A stretch of DNA of 64,000 bases, from positions 310,001-374,000 of the forward strand of contig CAVZTE010000002.1 of the NCBI GenBank assembly GCA_963778165.1. The letters run 5' to 3'. The translations under genes were made by a program, and so were the position numbers. Positions 18,842 through 29,193 of the stretch are shown piece by piece; the first letter of the stretch is position 1, and every line of letters begins with the position of its first letter. The notes under the pieces are model-generated. The model searched no databases and was not told the origin of the DNA. It worked only from the letters and a program-made list of their open reading frames with translations. Source of the DNA: Bog-756 sp963778165 (GTDB taxonomy: Bacteria > Actinomycetota > Acidimicrobiia > Acidimicrobiales > RAAP-2).

Positions 18842-21237
18842 TCTGGGTCGGCGTTCCCGGGCCGGCGCGCCGTCGGCGTCTGATCATGGCAATGAACGGG
18901 GCGGCGATGAGGGCCACGGCTGCGATGACCGCCAGGAAGATACCTTCGCTGAATGACGTGGGCCAGTAGCTCAGCTCGATGACGTGACGACCGGGGGGGA
19001 TCTTGGCCTGCAGCATGATGGTGTCGTACTTCTGGAGGGGAAGGGCCCGACCGTCGATGGTGGCGTGCCAGCCGGGCGTGTCGGTCAGGTGCAGCCGGAG
19101 TACCTGGGCGGTTCCCGACCGTGTCTCCATCCGCCACGATGCCGGGCCCGGGTGGCTCACTGGGATGGGCGCCCCGGCGGCGTCGCCGGCGGGAAGGGCA
19201 CCCGACGGCGACAAGGGGGTGAGGGTGGCCGCGGACGACCCGGGGATGCGGTACAAGAGCTCCCCACCGATCTTCTGGTCGAACACCCCTCCGATGGGGC
19301 CGAGGGATCCGAGCGGTTCGATGACGTAGGAAACCCCGTACTCCCGGGCCAGGCCGGCTGACGTGACGCCGGGGCAGTAGTGGGACACCGACGGCTGGCC
19401 GCCCACCTGTCCAGTGCTGGCCCTCCAGGCGGTGTAATAGGCCTCGGGAACGAGAGGGTCGTAGACCGCCAACTCGTGGACCCCGTAGGGGATGTTGTCG
19501 TTGACCGGAATGCCCAGGCCCGGTGGGTAGAAGCAACTGGGATAGCCCAGCGCCACCAGCGAGTTGCCCACCGCCTGCTTGAGGGCCAACACCGCCGGAG
19601 TGGGGGCAAAGGGCGTGGAGGTGGAGGTCCACAGCCCGGATCCGCTGGTGATGAGGAAGACCGTCTCCACCACGACCAGCAGACCCCCCGTCCACACGCC
19701 GACGCCGTGTCGCCGGAGGAAGGCGCCGGACTCGGGGCCGACGGCAGGGGTGGACGGTTTCGACCGGCGGTACCGGGTCACCGCCACGTCGATGACCACC
19801 GCCACCAGGCCGGCGACCACCCCGATCAGCAGCCACTCGAGCCCCCGGTGGCGGATGGTGTGGAGTCGGGAGTAACGGCCCCAGCCGGTCACCCAGAACC
19901 CGATCAGAGCCAACCCGCACAGGCCGAAGGCCAGCCCCACGAAGGTGACCACTCTCCGGCGCCCGGCCCGGTCCTCTCCGGAGCGCATGAACACATGCAG
20001 CCCCACCGCGGCCAGCATGGCAACGGCGAACGTGAAGAAGTTGAGGGCGCGTGGCAGGCGGACGGCATGAAGCCCGGGCAGGGCATTGACCACGTGGATA
20101 CCGGCCGGCACGAACACCAGGATTCCCATCACCAGCGCCACCCCGACCAGGGCCGCCACCTCGGGCACCCGGATCCGGAAGGCGATGCCGGTGAGGGCCA
20201 GGACGATGGCGATGATCCCGATGTACTTGTACTCGTGCACCATGGGGCTTCCGATGAGCCACGGGAACGCCGTGCGGAAGAGGTACTTGACGGACAAGGC
20301 CTTCTGGGAGTTCAACGACCCACCGCCGGTGTTCCTGACCGACCTGCTCACCAGTTGCAGGCCCGGCAGGATGAGTGGGGCACCGAGGAAGACGCCCGGC
20401 CACCGTGGCCAACACCAGGTCCCCGGCCGGCCGGGCCATCGGGCCGAATCCGGCTTGCCGTATGCGGACTCCCAGCAGGACCAGGGCGAAGATGACCACC
20501 GTGATGATGAGGAGCACCAGCGTGTCGGGTTCGCCGGCGTAGACGGCGAAGGCGAAGGCCACCGCGAAGAACGCCACGTGGCGAATGCGATGGCGGCCGC
20601 GGACGATGAGCACCACCGCGGCCAGCAGCCAGCCCGTCCAAGCCACTACGGAAGCGATCGGCCAGCCCAGCCAAACGAAGAAGGGTCCACTCAATTCGAA
20701 CACGGCGCCGGCCAGTGCGCAGGCGAAGATGGAGAGCCGGAGAACCCGTCCCAGGACGTATGCGCCCGTTCCGGCGATGAACAGGGTGGTCAATACCTGC
20801 ACCGTGAACATCAAGCGAAGAGGAAAGAGATAGCCCACCAGATTTGGCAAGCTGAAGGTGGCCGATTGCCAGTTAAAGGCCAGCGGCATTCCCAGTGCGT
20901 TGTAGGGATTCCACAGGGGTAGATGACCCTGGTGAACCTGGGTCCATGCCAGGGTGGTCCAAGGGATCATCTCGTCGATCTGATCGCCGGCGAAATTGTT
21001 GTGGATCGAGACCCCGTGCTGCTGCAGTAGCCCGAAGCTCGAGAGCCAGTCGTACTCGCCCAGGGACAGCCCGTGGTGAAGGGCGGGAAGCATCACCGCG
21101 ATCGCTGCCACCAGGACCCAACCGATTCCCAGCACGTCGGGTATCCAGGCAGGTGAACCCCACACTCGCCCGGCCGACGACGACGACGCCCCTGCCGCCT
21201 CCGGAGGCGCCGCGGGTCGTTCCGCGAGGTCGCTCAC
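18825..21237 (-). CDS. YfhO-like polytopic membrane protein (one frameshift)
   Basis: Corrected length is about 800 residues. The N-terminal half has LSLGEYDWLSSFGLLQQHG, then WNPYNALGMPLAFNWQSATFSLPN, typical of the YfhO membrane family (GT-C-like, implicated in glycosylating lipid-linked or teichoic-type polymers). Helices continue to an extracytoplasmic C-terminal domain and a last helix followed by RRRRR. One extra base at 20393-20395 breaks the frame; the other frame continues VFLGAPLILPGLQLVSRS. The frame is open up to an ATG at 21336, but a GTG at 21237 gives a more natural N-terminus; the start is uncertain. It sits among other membrane glycosylation genes. Confidence 0.65.
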
Positions 21238-21500
21238 CCTAGACGCCCTGTCTTCGGCGACCGGCGCAACGGGGGCCGACCGGTTCGATGGGTGTCGGGT
21301 TGCGGCCCTGCCAGGTGGGGTCCGTGGCCATGCCATTGGCGGTGGTTGTGCCGGCCGTCGGCGGTTTGTCCGACCGCTCGTGGTTCCCTACTGATCGTGT
21401 TGCACGTGCTACCCACAATGGCTGAACACGTTGATGACGGAGCGTGGTGATCGGCAAAAAGGCTATGCACAGTTGCCCTTTTTTCGCTACAGTCATTGGT

Positions 21501-21863
21501 ATGAAATGGTTCTGGGTGATCGTTCTGGTAATTATCGGCGTCATTGCGGCGCTGGTAGCTGCCGAGTACCTTACGGTTTCGATTCACGCCGTGCCGACCT
21601 GGATGGGTCGTCACCACGGCAGAGGTCACTACCGGAAGCGCGGAGCCGCCGCAGTGTTGGTCGCCGTCATCGCCTTCGTCGGAGCCGGGTATCTGTTCTT
21701 CCGCATCCGCAGCGCCGACAAGCGGGCCTTGGCCGCCAGCGCTCCTGCTCCTGTTCCGGTTGACGTTCCCGCCACTCCCGAGGTCGCCCAGGCTCCGGCT
21801 CCCACCGAACTGCCGGCTCCCGCGGCTCAGCCGGCACCCACCGATCAGCCCACCGCCGAGTAG
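21501..21863 (+). CDS. Small two-helix membrane protein with Pro/Ala-rich tail, unknown function
   Basis: I do not recognise this 120-residue protein. It has two hydrophobic helices (WFWVIVLVIIGVIAALVAAE and AAAVLVAVIAFVGAGYLFF) separated by a short loop rich in His/Arg/Gly, and then a tail of about 55 residues made almost only of Ala, Pro, Val and Thr. The tail probably spans the wall or is disordered. The ATG at 21501 was chosen because it directly precedes the first helix; an upstream GTG in the same frame at 21444 would add a Cys/Phe-rich stretch with no clear role. It is divergent from the YfhO-like gene. Confidence 0.55.
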   Translation: MKWFWVIVLVIIGVIAALVAAEYLTVSIHAVPTWMGRHHGRGHYRKRGAAAVLVAVIAFVGAGYLFFRIRSADKRALAASAPAPVPVDVPATPEVAQAPAPTELPAPAAQPAPTDQPTAE

Positions 21864-21931
21864 CGGCCGGTCCCCGCGGTCCTGTCCGGCTGTTGCCGAC
21901 GGGATGAAGGTGGCCCGGCCATCCGGGGTGG

Positions 21932-22975
21932 TCACTTCGGATACCGCTGGCGCCGCACCGTGCGACCTGCAGCTGACCGTAGGGCCTTCCTGAGCCCAGA
22001 GGGCCCAGCCCGCTTGGCTCCGCGCAGCCTCGGTCGGCTCGGGACCCAGGAGTTTGAGCCACTTCTGGTAGGTGGAGTCGGGAAACCCGTCAGGCCACAG
22101 ATGATCGATGGCGCCATTGGCCAGTGCGATCCGACGGTCGAGGGGACCAACCCCGGTCGGCAGGATCCTGCCCTGTCGGTCCACCTGTTGGTGGTAGTGG
22201 ATGATGGCCGGCTCCTGAGGCTGGGAGGGGAACCGACTCGGGTCGTGGGTCGGAGTGTTCCACCGGACGTCGAGGGCTACCGAACCCACACCGGTGTCGG
22301 CCAGCGCCAAAGCCATGGCCACCTGGTCGATGTGAACGGTCCATGTGCCGAGGAGTTCGGCCCGGTCGAGCAGCCATCGGGCCCACTGGGCCCAGGCGGG
22401 ACCACCCTCGAAAGGAGGGGACCGGGGATCAGGTACAGACCTCCGTTGTTGTTGCCGGCCACGGTTTGCTCGTTGCCCCAGGGCAGAGGCACCACGGGCG
22501 GAGCGGGTAGCGCCGCGGCCTCGAAGATCCCGAGGATCACCGGCAGGGGTGGCACCGGAGCGTCCACCAGCTTGGCGCCGATGGCGTCGGCGGGGAGATC
22601 CAGGAGACGCGGATCCTCGAGTACCACGGTGTCGGTGTCGCACAGCGCCACCGTCCCGACCCTCGGCTCGTCGGCCAGGCGGAGTGCGCCGGAGATCTTG
22701 TTGCAGTGGGGCGACCGGGGGTCGAAGCGGTCGACGGCCCGGACCGCCACGCCCCGACCCTGGAGGTAGTCGAGTGCTTCCGAGCTCTCCGAACTGACGG
22801 TGTGGACCACCAGGTCGCCGGAGTCGACGCCGGCCACTTCGGTGAGGGTGGTGAACCAGCGGAGGGCTTCGAGATGAAACCGGGGGTGGTCGTCGACCAC
22901 GCAGGAGAAAGTACCGGTGGGCGGCGTGTCGGAGGGCTCCTCCGGCTCTCCCGGAGGAGGATCGGCTGGTGGCAC
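21932..22975 (-). CDS. Putative GT-A-fold glycosyltransferase (one or two frameshifts)
   Basis: The first half reads FSCVVDDHPRFHLEALRWF..., then HCNKISGALRL and VGTVALCDTDTVVLEDPRLL. The CDTDTV segment looks like the metal-binding DxD motif of GT-A glycosyltransferases, and NNNGGLYLIPG resembles the acceptor region. One base is missing near 22398-22400; the other frame continues AWAQWARWLLDRAELLGTW and HIDQVAMALALADTG, again typical of this fold. A second shift near 21995-21997 would give a basic C-terminus ending RRQRYPK with a stop at 21932; without it the frame runs on with no natural end. Family and sugar are unknown. Confidence 0.55.
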
Positions 22976-23007
22976 GCCTTATCGACGACGCTCGAGGTGG
23001 GGCGTGG

Positions 23008-25171
23008 TCACTTGCTGCCCGGCAGCAGGCTCTGGCACAGGCTCATGTTCGACGGTGGGGTCGGCAGCTGGGAGATGGTGACGACCGGCTCCGGTCCGCC
23101 CGAAGAGGCCGGCGTGGAATGAACCACAGCCGGTGGAGTGGTGGGCCCGGAGCTGCTGATGTAGTGGCCGAGGACCTTCCGGCCCTCCCAGGTGATCACG
23201 ATCTGATTGAGATTGGGATCGGTCACCACGGTGAGGTGGTTGTTCCCGTGCAAGTCACCCGACCGGAATGCCCGCCGAGTAATTCTGGTGGCCACGGGAT
23301 GCTGGTCCCGGAGTTCTCCACCACCAACATGAATTCCTTGGCATGAGCGGGCTCCCGTTGCATGATCAGCGTGGCTCCTCCGTAGGTGAGCAACGTTACG
23401 GGATGGGTCAGGTTGCTGATCGGTTGGTTGAACGAGTAGCCGATGATGTGGGTGATGGAAGTGGCCTGCTGTACCGGGATCCAGGTGAGGTGCTGGATCT
23501 GCTGGCCGGGCACGTCCTTCATGGTGTTTCCGGTGGAGAGGTAGAGACCGGAGCAGTCGCCGGCGATGAACAGCTGGCCCGACGGTGCCCAGTAGGGAAG
23601 GTGGGTCCCGTGTTGCACCGTGGGCGCCAGCGAGTCGAAGCTGAGGGCCTTCTCGGCCTTGACGAACTGCACGGCCTGCGGCTCGGTGAACGTCGACACC
23701 GGCCAGAGGGAGACGGCGACATTGGCTACCACGCAGTAGACCGCCACCGCGGAGATCAGTGCGAGGAACCAGCCCCGGGCCCGGCGACTCCGGCGGGGAA
23801 GCTTGTACAGCCGGCGCCACACGTCGATGAGTCCCACGGCGGCGGCCACGATGACCAGCGGCATGAGATCGGCCAGGTACCGCTGGGAGATGTATCCCCA
23901 CAGGAACACCCCCGTCGTTCCGGCCGCCGCGGCGATCAGGATGATCCGGGCGTAGCGGATCTGACCCAGGGCCTTGGGCCGGAAGGCGGTCACCGCTCCC
24001 CACAGGGTGAGCAGCAGCAGGAGCGGTGAGGTGGCGGTCAGGCTGGCGGTGGGATAGGTCTGGTCCAATCACCGAGCCGGCGTACCAGGCCGCCGGCGAG
24101 GTGGGTGGCGTGATGAAGGGGAACACCCCGGTGAAGTGGATGCCGAACGGCTGCAGGTAGGCCACCGCGGTGCTGGGCAGGAAGGCCAAGCTGAAGGCCT
24201 TGCCGCCGTTGGCGGCCAGGAAGTAGCGCCGGTGGGCGTTGACCGTGGCCCATACCTGGTCGGCCATGGGCAACCCCACGGGCAGGCCGAACTTGGCGTA
24301 GGTCACCGCGCAGTTGATCAGGAACGGTATGACCCCCACCGCCAGCATGGGCCAGGCCCATCGGCGGTTGGCCTGCCCGCCCCGGCCCAGGAACAGCCAG
24401 CCGGCGATCAGGACGGCTCCGATGGTGCAGGCGTAGCCGGTCGGGGTGCGGTTGAGGTTGGCGCAGAGCACCAGGAGCGAAGCTGGCCCAAACCCGCCCC
24501 ACGATGGGCGCTCCATGACCCCGATCATGGCGAACAGGGCGCCCACGGTGAGTGGGATGCTCCAGGCGAAGTCCTCGTTGTAGATGAACGGGGTGGCGGT
24601 GAGGAAGATGATCACCGATCCGCCCATGACCGTGGCCATGAACACCCCGTAGCCCACGGCCTCGATGCGACCCACCAGAGCGCGCCCCCGCATCAGGACC
24701 CGCAGTCGCCACAGCATCAGCGAGGAGAACAGACCGGTCATGATCCAGGCCACCAGGAGTGACCCTGCGGTCAGATCGCCGTCGAACGAGTTGGTGACCG
24801 CCAAGATGGGCATCCGGATCAACGAGGGAAAGATGCCGAAGTAGGTGTAGGACCGCCCGTCGTGGAGGAAGGCCTCGATGCCCATCTCGCCCGTGGGCGA
24901 GGTTGAGGTGGCCGTGGAACATGGCCCGGGCCTGGAGGTCGTAGAAGTTGTCGTAGGGCACGCCCCGCAGCGGGTTGGGAGAGCCCGACCACAGGTCCCA
25001 CAGCAGGTACAGCATGGGAATGGCCATCAACCCCATGCCGATCAGGACGGCGCGGGTGAAACGCCGGCGGCTGAGCTCGTAGGGCGTGCGTGGAGGGAGT
25101 TGGCCGGCTGTCGAGGACCCCTGCCCGAGGTCCGGCGCCCTCGAGGGGGGAGCCATGGTGGGGACGGCCAT
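23008..25171 (-). CDS. Large polytopic membrane protein, GT-C-like family, copy 2 (three frameshifts)
   Basis: Second paralogue, about 720 residues after correction. It shares the block NFYDLQARAMFHGHLNLA...YTYFGIFPSLIRMPIL, the helices RYLADLMPLVIVAAAVGL, the extracytoplasmic region (GQLFIAGDCSGLYLSTGN) and the terminal MSLCQSLLPGSK. Frame breaks: one extra base at CCC 24890-24892, one extra at AA 24067-24068, one missing at GGG 23296-23298. At each, the alternative frame matches the intact copy 3. The ATG overlaps the TAA of the dioxygenase gene by one base, so the two are coupled. Likely a membrane glycosyltransferase of unknown specificity. Confidence 0.6.
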
Positions 25172-26034
25172 TACGAGTCCTTGTGGCCTCTTCGCCGCTT
25201 CCGCTCGCGGTAGCCGAGGATCTTGCTGGCGGTCTGGTCGGACAGCCCGAGCTTGCGCTTGGCCCAGTCGTAACCACGGAGCATCTGCTTGTCGGCGTAG
25301 ATCATGATGGAGTGGGCTCCGTCACCCGGCCGGGCCCGGTACTCGGTTGAGCGAACCAGGGGATCCTTCTCGACGCTGAAGTAGTAGAGGGCCAAGGAGC
25401 GTCGCGCCGTACCTTCCGGGCAGTGCATGGGCTCGGGATGGCCGTGGAAGGACGTGACATCGGTGGAGAAGATCAGCACCCGGTTGGCCACCGGCGTGAC
25501 CTTCTCGACGCACTCCTTCATGTCCGCGCTCCACAGCTCGAGGTCGCCCCCGTACTCGGGCTTCCAGTTGTCGTTGAGATAGAGCAGGATGTTGGCCCGG
25601 CGCTGCCACTTCCGGTTGTGCGGATGGACGGTGAAGTCGGCGTGGATGTTGAGGAAGCCGCCGTTCCCCGACTGGTGCAGGCCGCCGCCTTCGAGGGTCG
25701 GATCGGCCACCAGGTCGTCCACGCCGATCAGGGTGCTCACGAACTGCACGAACCGCGGGGAGTTGAGTTCGGCGAGGATGGTCTGCAGCGTCGGACCCCA
25801 GGTCTCCGGGTCGGTATTGGAGAACTTCCGCTCGTTGGCGTGCAGGTAGTTGTTCCACTGCTCAGGATCGAGAGGCGGGAACTCCTCCATGGCGGCCTCG
25901 GCCACGCCTGGCTCGAGGAAGTTGTCCAGCACGATGTGCGGGTAGGGCGTAGCCGACTGGTAGGTGGCACTGAGGTGGTCGAGCTCTCCCTCCAGCCGGT
26001 CGAGGTTCACGACCGGGGCCTCGGTGTTGCTCAT
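25171..26034 (-). CDS. 2-oxoglutarate/Fe(II)-dependent dioxygenase, prolyl-4-hydroxylase-like
   Basis: This 287-residue protein has YPHIVLDNFLEPGVAEAAME near the start, a cupin core and the iron triad: HADFTVHPHN gives His-x-Asp, FSTDVTSFHGHPEP the distal His, and ARRSLALYYFS the Arg that binds 2-oxoglutarate. ILLYLNDNWKPEYGGDLELW is typical of P4Hc-type 2OG-Fe(II) oxygenases. They hydroxylate proteins, sugars or lipids; the target here is unknown. Its location, one base overlapping a membrane glycosyltransferase-like gene, suggests it modifies a glycan or its carrier. A GTG at 26061 in frame is an alternative start. Confidence 0.85.
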   Translation of the reverse strand: MSNTEAPVVNLDRLEGELDHLSATYQSATPYPHIVLDNFLEPGVAEAAMEEFPPLDPEQWNNYLHANERKFSNTDPETWGPTLQTILAELNSPRFVQFVSTLIGVDDLVADPTLEGGGLHQSGNGGFLNIHADFTVHPHNRKWQRRANILLYLNDNWKPEYGGDLELWSADMKECVEKVTPVANRVLIFSTDVTSFHGHPEPMHCPEGTARRSLALYYFSVEKDPLVRSTEYRARPGDGAHSIMIYADKQMLRGYDWAKRKLGLSDQTASKILGYRERKRRRGHKDS

Positions 26035-26321
26035 CGAGTCGGTGGTCACGCCGGACCGCACCCGGTCGACGGCGTCCGCTCAGCCAGGCACGGGGACGGC
26101 CTCTCCCCACGGGTTCCTTGCCGCGTCACTCTCTTTGCGGTCACCAACGCCCCCTTTTGCGCAACTGCGGATGACACGGTATCCAGCGGTGCTACCGGCT
26201 GCCAGGTTACCCGAATATCCCGCCATCGGACATCCCCCAATTTTCGGCGGCCTCATCAATATTGACGTGGTTGGCTCGACGCCGGTCGGTCGCACTCCCC
26301 GAGCCCCGGCCGAGCCTCTGC

Positions 26322-26810
26322 TCACCCCTCGGCGGCCAACTCGGGATCGGGGGCGGTGGCGAAGATCCGGTTGAGGATCAAGAACTTGAAGACCCACAGG
26401 ATTCCGAACGAGGCGATATTGGTGAACAGGACCAGCGCCGTCCGGACCAGGTGATGGAGGTGGTGGGCATCGGCGTAGTGATGGGCCAGCGATGCGGTGA
26501 ACAGGGAGAATCCGATGCCGGAGACCGAGATCACCACAAAAGGCAGGATCTCCTTCCTCACGTGGGACCGGCCCGATTTACGCCAGACCCACCGGCGGTT
26601 GAGGAGGTAGGAGGGGATGCCTGCCGTCAGATTGGCGAACAGGACGCTCGGCACCTCGCTCCAGAGCCGCAGCACGCCGTAGACGATGCTCAGCACCACC
26701 AGCGAGGTCAGTGCGGAGATCACCGACACCATGGTGTACTTGATCATCTTCATCCCGGCGGGTGTCCTGGCGAACTCCCACAGGCGCACCACCCGGTTTC
26801 TCATCAACAT
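26322..26810 (-). CDS. GtrA family membrane protein
   Basis: This 162-residue protein has four membrane helices and the GtrA pattern: MKMIKYTMVSVISALTSLVV, then LFANLTAGIPSYLLNRRWVW (the N-R-x-W/F motif of the family), then ILPFVVISVSGIGFSLFTAS and NIASFGILWVFKFLIL. GtrA proteins are thought to flip polyprenyl-phosphate-linked sugars across the membrane for glycosyltransferases that act outside. That matches its neighbours, the GT-C-like paralogues on both sides. The ATG at 26810 was chosen; a second ATG lies two codons later. Confidence 0.85.
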   Translation of the reverse strand: MLMRNRVVRLWEFARTPAGMKMIKYTMVSVISALTSLVVLSIVYGVLRLWSEVPSVLFANLTAGIPSYLLNRRWVWRKSGRSHVRKEILPFVVISVSGIGFSLFTASLAHHYADAHHLHHLVRTALVLFTNIASFGILWVFKFLILNRIFATAPDPELAAEG

Positions 26811-26987
26811 CCAAGCTACCCCGATAGATGGGCATTCGGCACCGTGCCACCGTCGGTGGCCTCGGGTTCGACCGCCGGCATGAGGGGCCCGGGTGCCTAT
26901 TGACCAGGTACGCTTGTCGCTACACTCGCTCGCCATGGGGAAGACAGGGATGGCGGATCGGGCACCGTCCATCACGGGGGCAACGGC

Positions 26988-29135
26988 ATGACGGCCGCAT
27001 CGGTAGCAGTGACACCAGGGGCGGCGCGGGCGCCGGACGGCGCGGTCAGCGTGGAGTCCGGCGACGACGGGTCCACCACCGAGGTCGAAGCCGGTCGTCG
27101 ACGGTTCACCACCGCGGCGATCATCGGCACGGTCCTGGCCGCCTTTCCGTTCCTGTGGATCCTGTTCGGGGCCTGGGAGAACCCCGACCCCATCCGGGGG
27201 ACGGCCTTCGAGGACAACTTCTACGAGCTCCAGGCCCGGGCCATGTTCCACGGTCACCTGTGGTTGGCCAACGGTGCCATCGGCATCGAGGCGTTCATCC
27301 ACGATCACCGCCAGTACACCTACTTCGGGCTGTTCCCGTCCATCATCCGCATGCCCATCCTGTTGGTCACCAGCCATCTGGACGGAAGGCTCACCGTCTT
27401 CTTCATGATGGTGGCCTGGCTGCTCACCGCGCTGTTCACCTCACTGCTCCTGTGGCGGGTGCGGATCCTGATCCGCGGCCCGGTGGCCATGGGCCGGGCC
27501 GAGGCCACGGGGTTCGGTGTGCTGATCGCCACCACCCTGGTGGGCTCGGTGTGGACCGTGCTGGCCTCGCTGCCCTACGTGTTCGCCGAGGACCTGGCTT
27601 GGAGCATCTGCCTCACCGTGGGCAGCATCTTCTGCCTGCTGGGAGTGCTGGAGCATCCGACACGTGGTCGGGTGCTGGCCAGCTTGGTGTTGATCCTGTG
27701 CGCCAACCTCGACCGCCTCACCACCGGGTGGGCCTGCGTGGTCGGGGCCGTGCTCATAGCGGCGTGGTTCGGGCTCGGCCGGGGAGGGGAGGAGAACCGT
27801 CGGTGGTGGCTGCCGGTGGCCGCTGCCGGCCTGATCCCGCTGGCGGTGGGGTGCTACGTCAACTACCTCAAGTTCGGCGTGCCGTTCGGGCTGCCGGTGG
27901 TGGACCAGGTGTACACCCTGGAGAACGCCTACCGCCGCAAGTTCCTGGCCTCCAACCACAACGCCGAGGAGGGAATCGCCTTCATCCCGAGCGACGCCCT
28001 GGCCTACCTCCGCCTCGACGGCCTGCGCTTCCAGTCGGTCTTCCCGTACCTGTCCCTTCCCGCGGCCCCGGCCACCGCCGTGCACGGGCAGCTCTTCGAC
28101 CGTCGCTACCGCACCGCCAGCCTGCCGTCATCGATGCCGCTGCTCTTCCTTCTCAGCTGCTGGGGGTTGGTCACGGCGTTCCGTCCCCGGCCCATCGGCC
28201 GGGTGGCCCTGACCCGGATCCTGTTGCTGGCCGCCGGCTCGGCCGGCGCGGCGTTACTCCTGTGGGGCTATATCGCGCCGCGCTATCTGGCCGACTTCGT
28301 GCCCTTCCTGGTTTTGGCCAGTGCGGTGGCCATGGCCGACATCTGGCGCCGGCTGGAGGGCAAGAAGCGTGGGTTCCGGATAGGGGCGTTCACGGTCATC
28401 GCCTTGGTGGCCCTGTTCACCATCGCCGCCAACATCGGGATCGGCATCACCCCCAACGAGGAGTGGACCACCGACCAGGTGTACAACTTCGTCTCGGTCC
28501 AGAAAGCCTTGAGTGACATCACCGGCCACCCCCTGTCGGCCAACGTGGTCAGGGGGAATTCGCTCCCCCCGTGGGCACCGGCCGGCCAGCTCTACGTGGT
28601 CGGGGACTGTGACGGCCTCTACATCTCCAACGGCGAGTCCTACGCCACGGTCCCCCAACAACAACTCTCCCGGACGACCTGGATGGCCGCCCAGCGCGGC
28701 CACCTCTTCCAGCACACCTTCGAGGTCACCGCCAATCACGCCTCGCCGGGGGGAGCGCCACTGGTGCCCCTGGTCAGCTCGGGATCGAGCACGGTCTCGA
28801 TCACCACCATTCCCTCGCCGAACCCTCGAGAGGTCACCGTCAGGTTCTGGCTCACCGGCCAGGGAGGTGGACTGGCGCCTTACCACAGCTACTTCCTGCC
28901 CATACCCATCGGGACCACCACCAAGGTGGTCATCATCACCGATCCGGTGAAGCACTACGTCGAGGTGCTCCACAAGCACCCGTTCATGTCGGCCACCATG
29001 GTCAACACCGGTCCCATCGTGGTCCACCCGATCACCCGGGGTCCCAAGGGGTTGACCTCGGCTCTGTCCGTGGACAACGTGACGGCGGCGTCGCCCCAGC
29101 CCACGCTGTGCCAGAGCCTGATCGGCTCGCATTGA
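26988..29135 (+). CDS. Large polytopic membrane protein, GT-C-like family, copy 3 (intact)
   Basis: This intact 715-residue paralogue is the reference for the other two. A 40-residue cytoplasmic start leads to helix 1 (TTAAIIGTVLAAFPFLWILF), then the extracytoplasmic block DNFYELQARAMFHGHLWLA and YTYFGLFPSIIRMPIL, about ten further helices including RYLADFVPFLVLASAVAMAD, and a C-terminal domain of about 220 residues (GQLYVVGDCDGLYISNGE...) ending LCQSLIGSH. The Asp/Glu-bearing first loop and large C-terminal outer domain are the architecture of GT-C glycosyltransferases, but no named family is recognised. Function is inferred from topology and context only. Confidence 0.7.
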   Translation: MTAASVAVTPGAARAPDGAVSVESGDDGSTTEVEAGRRRFTTAAIIGTVLAAFPFLWILFGAWENPDPIRGTAFEDNFYELQARAMFHGHLWLANGAIGIEAFIHDHRQYTYFGLFPSIIRMPILLVTSHLDGRLTVFFMMVAWLLTALFTSLLLWRVRILIRGPVAMGRAEATGFGVLIATTLVGSVWTVLASLPYVFAEDLAWSICLTVGSIFCLLGVLEHPTRGRVLASLVLILCANLDRLTTGWACVVGAVLIAAWFGLGRGGEENRRWWLPVAAAGLIPLAVGCYVNYLKFGVPFGLPVVDQVYTLENAYRRKFLASNHNAEEGIAFIPSDALAYLRLDGLRFQSVFPYLSLPAAPATAVHGQLFDRRYRTASLPSSMPLLFLLSCWGLVTAFRPRPIGRVALTRILLLAAGSAGAALLLWGYIAPRYLADFVPFLVLASAVAMADIWRRLEGKKRGFRIGAFTVIALVALFTIAANIGIGITPNEEWTTDQVYNFVSVQKALSDITGHPLSANVVRGNSLPPWAPAGQLYVVGDCDGLYISNGESYATVPQQQLSRTTWMAAQRGHLFQHTFEVTANHASPGGAPLVPLVSSGSSTVSITTIPSPNPREVTVRFWLTGQGGGLAPYHSYFLPIPIGTTTKVVIITDPVKHYVEVLHKHPFMSATMVNTGPIVVHPITRGPKGLTSALSVDNVTAASPQPTLCQSLIGSH

Positions 29136-29193
29136 TCGGCTGAGGTCGGACCGGTGCCCCGGCCGACCGTGGGTGACGGTCAGGGTCCGCCGG

